DNA of 19,770 bases from Clostridiales bacterium (GTDB lineage: Bacteria; Bacillota; Clostridia; Christensenellales; Aristaeellaceae): positions 18,795-38,564 of the forward strand of contig JAHZHX010000013.1 in assembly GCA_019420065.1 (NCBI GenBank). The letters are read 5' to 3'. Below, piece after piece: positions 6,356-12,340 of this stretch (position 1 is the stretch's first letter; the number at the start of each line of letters is the position of its first letter). Under the pieces are notes generated by a model that saw nothing but the letters and a program-made list of their open reading frames with translations, searched no databases and was not told where the DNA came from. The translations under genes and the position numbers were made by a program.

Positions 6356-7108
6356 ATGAAATATCTGATAACGGCCAATTTCAAAAAGCTGTGCAGGCGC
6401 CTGCTATGCTCCGCGGCGCTTCTGGTGCCTGTGTACAATTTATGCAAGCTGGTTCTCATGTATCTTAACGTCCGACCGGTAGGACCAAACTATTTCATCT
6501 CCAGCCATCTGTATTTTTTATCTTTTTACGGCGTGGTCTGCGCGGCGGTCTGGGGCGCGTATCTGGGCTTTGACGACAGGCAGTCGCACCTCTTGTCCCG
6601 CACGGTGCTGGCGCTGCGGCGCAAGCCCGCCATTTTGCAAGCCATTCTTTCGCTGGGCGTGTTTGTGGCCGTGTTTGCGGCGGCGGTGTTCGCGCTGCTC
6701 TGTCTGTGCGCGCTGCTCATCGGAGAGCGGATTTATCTGGGGCTGTCGCTGCTGCAATTTGCCGTGGTTGTTCTTTTTCTATGGTCTTGGGGCGTGGTGG
6801 CCATGGCGGTCAGCCTTGTGACCCGCTCGCTCTCCAACGGTATCCTCACGGTGCTGGCCTTCAACTACATTCTGGCCATGCTCCACGGCATGCTGCCCCA
6901 GGCGCTTATGCGCTTCAGCCTGCTGTACAATCAAAAGGGCGTGCTGGCGCGCGTTTTCGCCAACGCGCTCAGCGCGCAGGGCAGCATGTTCGGCATCCCC
7001 TTCTATAACCCGAACCTGGGCTGGGCGCTGGCCGTTTCCATCCTGTATCCGCTGCTGCTCGTCGCGCTCCTGCTGCGCTATATCGAAAGGGCAGAGCTGC
7101 ACGACTAA
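6356..7108 (+). CDS. Second ABC-2 type permease subunit
   Basis: This 250-residue membrane protein starts KYLITANFKKLCRRLL, again a basic lead-in followed by about six membrane helices. It is comparable in length and topology to the preceding permease but not obviously similar in sequence. A segment with basic residues (DDRQSHLLSRTVLALRRK) between helices 2 and 3 is the usual cytoplasmic loop contacting the ATPase. AAAGGGGG precedes the ATG, and the gap from the first permease is 12 bp, so it belongs to the same operon and probably forms a heterodimeric channel. No hairpin terminator was seen between its stop and the htpG promoter. Confidence 0.78.
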   Translation: MKYLITANFKKLCRRLLCSAALLVPVYNLCKLVLMYLNVRPVGPNYFISSHLYFLSFYGVVCAAVWGAYLGFDDRQSHLLSRTVLALRRKPAILQAILSLGVFVAVFAAAVFALLCLCALLIGERIYLGLSLLQFAVVVLFLWSWGVVAMAVSLVTRSLSNGILTVLAFNYILAMLHGMLPQALMRFSLLYNQKGVLARVFANALSAQGSMFGIPFYNPNLGWALAVSILYPLLLVALLLRYIERAELHD

Positions 7109-7122
7109 CGCCCGCGCCCCGC

Positions 7123-7137
7123 AAAAAAACGTTTTTT
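7123..7137. promoter_or_regulatory. AAACGTTT palindrome just upstream of the htpG promoter
   Basis: An A7-CG-T6 tract contains the 8-bp palindrome AAACGTTT at 7127-7134, about 30 bp upstream of the htpG -10. It has no GC-rich stem, so it is not a terminator. The same 8-mer appears twice in front of ftsH, which is why it is listed as a possible regulatory site. Confidence 0.4.
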
Positions 7138-7143
7138 CCTCTG

Positions 7144-7170
7144 TTCACTTTGTCCAAAATGTGGTATAAT
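7144..7170 (+). promoter_or_regulatory. Promoter of htpG
   Basis: TATAAT at 7165-7170 is preceded by TGG, giving an extended -10. The -35 is poor: TTCACT at 7144-7149 with a 15-bp spacer is the best candidate. I see no CIRCE element and no CtsR-type repeat here. Confidence 0.65.
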
Positions 7171-7221
7171 ATCCTTTGCGCTAAAAGCCTTCAGCATACA
7201 TATTTCAAGGAGGTGTTCAGT

Positions 7222-9102
7222 ATGTCTGAACTCAAAAAAGGCAATATTTCCATTCACGCGCAAAATATTATGCCGGTCATCAAACGCTGGCTGTATTCCG
7301 ACAAGGATATCTTCATCCGCGAGCTGGTCGCCAATGGCTGCGACGCCGTGACCAAGTACCGTATGGCGACCGGCGCGGATGCGGACGGCCTGCGCGTTAC
7401 CGTAACGGTGGACAAGCCCGCCGGCGAGCTGCGCTTCAGCGATAACGGCGTGGGCATGACGGCCGACGAGGTAGACCGCTATATCAACCAGGTGGCCTTC
7501 TCCAGCGCCGAAGAATTTTTGAAAAAATATCAGGGCGACGCGGAGGGCGGCATCATCGGCCATTTCGGTCTGGGCTTCTATTCCGCTTTCATGCCTGCCG
7601 ATAAAGTGACGATTGACACCCTGTCCTGGCAGGAGGGCGCACAGCCCGTGCGCTGGGAGAGCGAGGACGGCATGGCCTACGAGATGAGCGCGGGCAGCCG
7701 GACCGAGCGCGGCACCACCATCACCCTGCATGTCACCGAGGAGGAAAAGGAGTTCCTGGACGCGTACCGCGTGCGCGAGGTGCTCGACCGCTACTGCGGC
7801 TACATGGCCGTGCCCATTTATCTCCGCGACGTGGAGGAGGAGCAGCGCAAGGCCGAGGAAGCGGCGAAAAAGGCGGAGGAAGCGTCAAAGAAGGATGAGG
7901 CTGAAGCCGCTCCTGCCCAGGAAAAGGAACCGCAGCCCATCAACGACACGCATCCGCTATGGCTCAAGGCCCCCAAGGACTGCACCGAGGACGAATACAA
8001 GGAGACCTACCGCAAGCTGTTCAACACCTTTGAGGAGCCGCTGTTCTGGATCCACCTGAATGTGGATTACCCCTTCAACCTCAAAGGCATTCTCTACTTC
8101 CCCCGCATCCGCAAGGACTTTGGCGGCCAGGAAGGGCAAATCAAGCTGTTCAACCGTCAGGTGTTCGTAGCTGACAATATCAAGGAGATCATCCCCGAAT
8201 TTTTGCTGCTGCTGCGCGGCGTGCTCGACTGCCCCGACCTGCCCTTGAACGTCAGCCGCTCCTTCCTGCAAAACGACGGCTATGTCAAGCGCCTGTCCGC
8301 GCACATCACCAAAAAGGTGGCGGACAAGCTCAACGGCCTGATGAATACCGAGCGCGAAAAGTACCAGACCTATTGGGACGACATCCATCCCTTCGTCAAA
8401 TACGGCTGCCTGCGCGACAGCAAGTTCTTTGACGCGGTCAAGGGCAGCCTGCTGCTCAAGACCACGGCCGGCGAGTATCTCACCTTTGAGGAGTACCGCG
8501 CCCGCAACGAGGGCAAGACCGAAAAGAAAGTCTATTACACCTCCGACGCCGCGCGCCAGGCGGCTTCCGTCAAGCTCTATACCGACCGCGGCATCGACGT
8601 GGCGGTCATGGATTCCATCATCGACGTCAGCTTTATGCAGCACATGGAAAACCAGGGCGATGGCGCGCCCGCCTTTGCCCGCGTGGACGCGGACGCGGAT
8701 GGTCTCAAGGGCGAGGATACGGACGATGCGCCGGAGCTTCCCCCGCTGGAGAAGCTGTTCCGCGAAGCCGTGGGCGACGAGAACCTGACCGTTAAGCTCC
8801 AGCCCCTGGCCGACAAGGAGCTGCCGCTGATGCTGCTCGAGGATGAACAGATGCGCCGTTACCGCGAGATGGCCGCCATGTACAATCAGGGCTTCACCCT
8901 GCCGGAAAAGCCGGAAGTCGTGCTCAATTCCGCCTGCGAAGCCATCCGCGATCTGGCCGCCATGGAAGATAAGGAGCTGCAAAAGCTGCTGGCCAAGCAG
9001 TATTTTGACATTGCCCGCATGGCTTCCCGTCCGCTGGAAAAGGACGAGCTGAGCGATTTCATCCGCAACAGCTACGCGATTGCCGCGAAGGCGGCAAAGT
9101 AA
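7222..9102 (+). CDS. htpG: HtpG, Hsp90-family molecular chaperone
   Basis: HtpG is the bacterial Hsp90, an ATP-driven cytosolic dimeric chaperone. The 626-residue protein has the GHKL ATPase domain with catalytic Glu34 in RELVANGCDA (same number as in E. coli), DNGVGM at 74-79 and GHFGLGFYS at 113-121. The middle domain includes the catalytic-loop segment LNVSRSFLQND, and the C-terminal dimerisation domain follows. Between the first two domains, residues about 204-239 form a highly charged Glu/Lys/Ala-rich linker, longer than the short connector I remember in E. coli HtpG. The frame is open 72 bases further upstream, but the ATG at 7222 is chosen because AAGGAGGT lies 7 bases before it and the promoter -10 is at 7165-7170. 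It appears monocistronic. Confidence 0.95.
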   Translation: MSELKKGNISIHAQNIMPVIKRWLYSDKDIFIRELVANGCDAVTKYRMATGADADGLRVTVTVDKPAGELRFSDNGVGMTADEVDRYINQVAFSSAEEFLKKYQGDAEGGIIGHFGLGFYSAFMPADKVTIDTLSWQEGAQPVRWESEDGMAYEMSAGSRTERGTTITLHVTEEEKEFLDAYRVREVLDRYCGYMAVPIYLRDVEEEQRKAEEAAKKAEEASKKDEAEAAPAQEKEPQPINDTHPLWLKAPKDCTEDEYKETYRKLFNTFEEPLFWIHLNVDYPFNLKGILYFPRIRKDFGGQEGQIKLFNRQVFVADNIKEIIPEFLLLLRGVLDCPDLPLNVSRSFLQNDGYVKRLSAHITKKVADKLNGLMNTEREKYQTYWDDIHPFVKYGCLRDSKFFDAVKGSLLLKTTAGEYLTFEEYRARNEGKTEKKVYYTSDAARQAASVKLYTDRGIDVAVMDSIIDVSFMQHMENQGDGAPAFARVDADADGLKGEDTDDAPELPPLEKLFREAVGDENLTVKLQPLADKELPLMLLEDEQMRRYREMAAMYNQGFTLPEKPEVVLNSACEAIRDLAAMEDKELQKLLAKQYFDIARMASRPLEKDELSDFIRNSYAIAAKAAK

Positions 9103-9200
9103 CGTGGGGAAACGTTAGGGAGGAGCTTTTCCCCTTGTCCGCACGCCTGACGATTGCCAGGCGCGCCGCTGCGTAAGGCTCATTGTCTGCTGCCGCGTCA

Positions 9201-9230
9201 CAAACCCGCAAGGGGTTTGTTCTTATTTCT
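9201..9230 (+). terminator. Terminator downstream of htpG
   Basis: CAAACCC (9201-9207) and GGGTTTG (9213-9219) form a 7-bp stem with a 5-nt loop, followed by TTCTTATTTCT. It lies about 100 bp after the htpG stop. Confidence 0.6.
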
Positions 9231-9259
9231 CCCCTCCCTAAAACCCACCCGAAATAAAG

Positions 9260-9291
9260 AACGGCTGTCGGAAAATACTCCGACAGCCGTT
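9260..9291. terminator. Strong hairpin, probable second terminator
   Basis: A perfect 13-bp stem (AACGGCTGTCGGA at 9260-9272 with its complement at 9279-9291) has a 6-nt loop. It is followed by TTGCAT on the plus strand and by CTTTATTTC on the minus strand, so it may act on both converging transcripts. Confidence 0.65.
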
Positions 9292-9390
9292 TTGCATACA
9301 ACCGAGGCACACGGAAGATGCGCAGCAAAGCGTCGATGCAGTCGGCGTATCCCCCGCCGCCTATGCACCCACCATTCAACGTCCAAACGG

Positions 9391-9422
9391 GTTTCTTGGT
9401 TTCTTTTCCGAAAGAAAGAAAC
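9391..9422. repeat. Pyrimidine/purine palindrome (candidate dispersed repeat)
   Basis: GTTTCTTGGTTTC (9391-9403) pairs with GAAAGAAAGAAAC (9410-9422) with two mismatches around a TTTTCC loop. It has no flanking T-run and so is not a standard terminator. Its low-complexity form resembles palindromic elements that recur between genes in some gut Clostridia; this is recollection, not a search. Confidence 0.4.
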
Positions 9423-9440
9423 GTTGCCCTTCCCCCAACG

Positions 9441-9479
9441 CAAAAGTCCCCTTGCCTGCCATAAGACAGACAAGGGGAC
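9441..9479 (-). terminator. Terminator of the secreted PNPOx-like gene
   Basis: GTCCCCTTG (9446-9454) and CAAGGGGAC (9471-9479) form a 9-bp stem, extended inward by CTG/CAG after one mismatch. On the minus strand it is followed by TTTTG and lies 20 bp after the stop codon at 9499-9501. Confidence 0.75.
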
Positions 9480-9498
9480 GCTGTTCGTCCAAGACGCC

Positions 9499-9999
9499 TT
9501 AGCCCAGGGGCTTTACCTCAGTGATTTCACCGATGATGGTGGAGCCGCCCGCGTCCACGCCCATAGCGGTCAGCAGCTCGGCGTCCGTCACAACGGTGAA
9601 GCGCATGCGAGCGCCCGCAACGGCATAGGGCTTCGCGCCTTCCTCGCCGCTGGGATTGGCTGCGTACACCGCCAGACCCTCGCCCGTGCGCTGCAGATTC
9701 TGCTTGCTCTGGTTCTCGGCCAGGCCCATCTTCAGGTAATACTTGCCCTCGTGGGAGAAGCAGCTGTAAATGAAGAAAGCAGAGTTGGCGCTGCCGTCGG
9801 GGTTGGTGGTGCTGACAATATAGAAGCCGGAGAAGGAAGCGATGGCGTTCATCAGGTCGTCGCCGGTCAGCGCGGAAGCGCCATAGAAATCGGCCACGGA
9901 AGCGCTGGTCGTCGCGTCGGCGTTCTCAGCCATGGCGGGCACAGCCATCGCAGTGCTGAGCATGACCAGCGCGCACAGAAGAGCAAACATTTTTTTCAT
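9499..9999 (-). CDS. Secreted pyridoxamine-5'-phosphate-oxidase-like (FMN split-barrel) protein
   Basis: This 166-residue protein starts with a Sec signal peptide: MKKMF, then a hydrophobic stretch, then VPAMAE with likely cleavage after AMA near residue 24. The mature part reads FYIVSTTNPDGSANSAFFIY, then KYYLKMGLAENQSKQNLQRTGEG and AVAGARMRFTVV. This is the pattern of PNPOx-like flavin split barrels (a beta-barrel domain with a K/S-x-x-NL phosphate-binding stretch). Cytosolic members bind FMN or F420-like cofactors; an exported one is less usual, and FMN binding here is inferred. There is no lipobox or anchor, so it should be released or wall-trapped. Start chosen by AAAGGTGG about 10 bases upstream of the ATG. 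It has its own promoter and terminator. Confidence 0.75.
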   Translation of the reverse strand: MKKMFALLCALVMLSTAMAVPAMAENADATTSASVADFYGASALTGDDLMNAIASFSGFYIVSTTNPDGSANSAFFIYSCFSHEGKYYLKMGLAENQSKQNLQRTGEGLAVYAANPSGEEGAKPYAVAGARMRFTVVTDAELLTAMGVDAGGSTIIGEITEVKPLG

Positions 10000-10054
10000 G
10001 GAAAAATTCCACCTTTCTTCGCCTGAATAAAATTACAGGCGCTTTTCAATGGCT

Positions 10055-10083
10055 ATTATACCATGTTTTTTAGACTCACGCAA
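10055..10083 (-). promoter_or_regulatory. Promoter of the secreted PNPOx-like gene
   Basis: On the minus strand TATAAT (10055-10060) is preceded by TGG, an extended -10. TTGCGT at 10078-10083 sits at 17-bp spacing. The leader contains a small hairpin, CGCCTG/CAGGCG at 10020-10041, directly upstream of the ribosome-binding site. Confidence 0.7.
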
Positions 10084-10140
10084 TCGGTATCGAGTGCGAA
10101 AATCGCTATCGCGGCATCAATTTTTCTGTCCTCCGCACAC

Positions 10141-10179
10141 AAAAAGCGCGGGAGAGGAACGATGTCCTCTTCCCGCGCT
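10141..10179 (-). terminator. Terminator of ftsH
   Basis: Arms at 10165-10179 and 10145-10158 (GCGCGGGA core, one bulge) form a 14-bp GC-rich stem with a 6-nt loop. On the minus strand it is followed by TTTTTGTGTG. It lies 7 bp after the ftsH stop. Confidence 0.9.
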
Positions 10180-10185
10180 CCATTT

Positions 10186-12111
10186 TTACATTGCCGTGGT
10201 ATCCTTGCCGCTGTCCAGCCGCGTAATTTTGTCCGCGTCCGCGCTTTCGGCAAGAATGCGCTGGAATTCCTCGCCCGAGATATTTTCCTTCTCCAGCAGA
10301 TACTCCGCCAGGTCATGAAGCTGCTTGGTATTTTCCTTCAGGATCGCCAGCGCCCGGTCATAAGCCCCGGCAATCGTCTGCACGACCTCGCTGTCAATGC
10401 GCGCCGCCGTCTCCGCGGAGCAGGCCAGCTGCACGTCGCCGCCCAGGTAAGCGTTGGTGTTGGTTTCCAGCGCCACCATACCGAATTTCTCGCTCATGCC
10501 GTAGCGCGTAATCATGGCGCGCGCCAGCTTGGTAGCCTGTTCAATATCGTTGGAAGCGCCCGTCGTGCAGGTATTGCAGGCATATTCCTCCGCCGCGCGG
10601 CCCGCCGTAAGCACGCACAGCTTGGCCAGGATATCCTCGCGGTTCATCAGCACATGCTCTTCCTCATCCACCTGCATGGTGTAACCAAGCGCGCCCGAGG
10701 TGCGCGGGATAATGGTAATCTTCTGCACCGGCACGGCGTTTTTCTGATGCGCCGCCACCAGCGCGTGGCCAATCTCATGGTAGGCCACCACGCGCTTTTC
10801 GCTTTCGGGAATCACAAAGCTTTTGCGCTGGGTACCGGCAATCACGTTTTCCACCGATTCTTCCAGGTCGTTCTGCGTGACCGCCGCGCGCCCCAGACGC
10901 ACGGCGCGCAGCGCCGCCTCATTGACGATGTTGGCCAGATCGGCGCCCGACGCGCCCACGGTAGCGCGGGCAACGGCGGCAAAGTCCACGTCCTTGGCCA
11001 TGGTAATACCGCGGGCATGCACGCGCAGCACCGCTTCGCGGCCGCGCAGGTCGGGCAGATCCACCGTGATGCGCCGGTCAAAGCGGCCGGGACGCAGCAG
11101 CGCGGCGTCCAGGATCTCCGGACGGTTGGTCGCGCCCAGCACCACGATGCCCTTGGAGGCGTCAAAGCCGTCCATCTCGGCCAGCAGCTGATTGAGCGCC
11201 TGCTCGCGTTCGTCATTGGAGGACAGGCCCACCGCGTCGCGTTTTTTACCGATGGCGTCAATTTCGTCAATAAAGATGATACAGGGCGCTTTCTCATTGG
11301 CCTGCTTGAACAGGTCGCGCACGCGCGCCGCGCCCGTTCCCACGAACATTTCCACAAAGGCCGAACCGCTCACGAAGAAGAAGGGCACCTTGGCCTCGCC
11401 CGCCACGGCCTGCGCCAGCAGCGTTTTGCCCGTGCCGGGAGGGCCCACCAGCAGCGCGCCCTTGGGGAGCTTTGCACCGATGGCGCGGTACTTGCCGGGC
11501 TGATGCAGGAAATCGACCAGCTCGATCAGCGCTTCCTTGGCCTCGTCCTGCCCGGCCACATCGGAGAACTTTTTGCTCTCGTCGCTGACGCTATACATCT
11601 TGGCGCTGCTCTTGCCAAAGCTCATCGCGCCCATGCCGCCCGCGCCGTTTTTCTTAATCATGCGTACCATGAAATAAATAATCAGCGCGTAGAAGGCCAG
11701 CGGCAGAACCGCGGTAAGGATCATGCTAAACAGCGACACGCCGCCCTCGTTTTCACCGCCGAACTCCACGCCGGCCTGGATCAGCCGCTCGACCAGATAG
11801 GGATCGTTGACCGGCACAGTCTGATAGGCTGTCATCCGCGGCAGCATCAGCCCGCGGCGCTCCGGCTCCCCCTCTTCCTTGAGCGTGAAGGTCACCGCCT
11901 CAGAGGTGATGTGTACCTTCTCCACCTTGCCGTCCGTGACCATCTGCACAAACTCGCTGTACTCCACAACCTTCACGCTGCTGCTGAGCATGCTGTTCAT
12001 CGTGATTATATTGATAAAGATCATCACGCCCAGCGCCGCCAGCAGCACCCAGAACCAGGGCGAACGGGGCACTTTGGGTTTTGTATAACGTTTCTGACCG
12101 TCGTTTTCCAT
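10186..12111 (-). CDS. ftsH: FtsH, membrane-bound ATP-dependent zinc metalloprotease
   Basis: FtsH is a hexameric AAA+ protease that extracts and degrades membrane and regulatory proteins. The 641-residue protein has a membrane helix at about 18-38, an extracytoplasmic domain to about 125, a second helix at 128-149, then the AAA module: Walker A GPPGTGKT (223-230), the pore motif FVG in FVEMFVGTG, Walker B IIFIDEID and the second region of homology GATNRPEILDAALLRPGRFDR. The zinc-protease motif HEIGH is at 445-449, and ASNDIEQAT should supply the third zinc ligand. FVGTGAAR and LSSNDEREQ deviate slightly from the common FVGVGASR and GGGHDEREQ. The ATG at 12111 has AGGAGG 8 bases upstream. It has its own promoter and terminator and is not beside tilS/hpt as in many Firmicutes. 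Confidence 0.97.
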   Translation of the reverse strand: MENDGQKRYTKPKVPRSPWFWVLLAALGVMIFINIITMNSMLSSSVKVVEYSEFVQMVTDGKVEKVHITSEAVTFTLKEEGEPERRGLMLPRMTAYQTVPVNDPYLVERLIQAGVEFGGENEGGVSLFSMILTAVLPLAFYALIIYFMVRMIKKNGAGGMGAMSFGKSSAKMYSVSDESKKFSDVAGQDEAKEALIELVDFLHQPGKYRAIGAKLPKGALLVGPPGTGKTLLAQAVAGEAKVPFFFVSGSAFVEMFVGTGAARVRDLFKQANEKAPCIIFIDEIDAIGKKRDAVGLSSNDEREQALNQLLAEMDGFDASKGIVVLGATNRPEILDAALLRPGRFDRRITVDLPDLRGREAVLRVHARGITMAKDVDFAAVARATVGASGADLANIVNEAALRAVRLGRAAVTQNDLEESVENVIAGTQRKSFVIPESEKRVVAYHEIGHALVAAHQKNAVPVQKITIIPRTSGALGYTMQVDEEEHVLMNREDILAKLCVLTAGRAAEEYACNTCTTGASNDIEQATKLARAMITRYGMSEKFGMVALETNTNAYLGGDVQLACSAETAARIDSEVVQTIAGAYDRALAILKENTKQLHDLAEYLLEKENISGEEFQRILAESADADKITRLDSGKDTTAM

Positions 12112-12143
12112 ACGCTGTTCCTCCTGTTGCGATTTAATGATTT

Positions 12144-12176
12144 ATAAACGTTTGTTAAAAATAGTTAAACGTTTAT
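12144..12176. promoter_or_regulatory. Paired AAACGTTT palindromes in the ftsH leader
   Basis: ATAAACGTTT (12144-12153) and AAACGTTTAT (12167-12176) form a perfect 10-bp inverted repeat around 13 bp, and each half contains the self-palindrome AAACGTTT. They lie just downstream of the predicted ftsH start site (about 12181). They could be a pair of repressor operators, since AAACG/CGTTT is the typical core of LacI-family sites, or a hairpin in the leader RNA. Confidence 0.55.
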
Positions 12177-12187
12177 GCATCGTGTAC

Positions 12188-12217
12188 ATTTTATCGCATC
12201 GCACGGTATTTTGTCAA
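12188..12217 (-). promoter_or_regulatory. Promoter of ftsH
   Basis: The minus strand shows perfect TTGACA (12212-12217), an 18-bp spacer and TAAAAT (12188-12193). No HrcA or CtsR site was recognised nearby. Confidence 0.7.
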
Positions 12218-12274
12218 CCGGACAGAATAAAGTTCATAATATGGTCATATATCACAATCCGTTCATACGCCGGA

Positions 12275-12322
12275 AAATAAAAAAAGCCCAAGGGGCAAAA
12301 GGTCTAAGCCCTGCTCCCTGGG
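12275..12322 (-). terminator. Terminator of the secreted flavoprotein reductase gene
   Basis: On the minus strand CCCAGGGAGCA (12312-12322) pairs with TGCCCCTTGGG (12287-12297) with two mismatches, followed by CTTTTTTTATTTT. It starts 19 bp after the stop codon. Confidence 0.75.
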
Positions 12323-12340
12323 TACGGAACGATCCGCTCC

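Larger units (their letters stand above)
9103..9498. other. Gene-free region with several stem-loops
   Basis: These 396 bp between htpG and the converging secreted-protein gene hold no ORF I can support. They contain hairpins at about 9145-9164 (CGCCTG/CAGGCG), 9201-9219, 9260-9291, 9391-9422 and 9446-9479, some acting as terminators. The number and variety of hairpins suggest inserted repetitive elements in addition to the two terminators needed here. Confidence 0.6.

Noticed and set aside
7123..7137. Terminator for the ABC exporter operon
   Set aside because: The palindrome is only A-tract, CG, T-tract, with no GC-rich stem, so it is unlikely to stop transcription.
7150..7221. N-terminal extension of HtpG
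   Set aside because: It would begin upstream of the -10 box; the ATG at 7222 has AAGGAGGT and puts the catalytic Glu at residue 34 as in E. coli.
9154..10026. 290-codon plus-strand frame across the gene-free region and the PNPOx-like gene
   Set aside because: It spans several hairpins, has no ribosome-binding site, and overlaps antisense to a gene with a signal peptide and its own promoter and terminator.
10063..12147. 694-codon open frame antisense to ftsH
   Set aside because: Shadow of ftsH: no domain, no ribosome-binding site, and it runs through the ftsH terminator.
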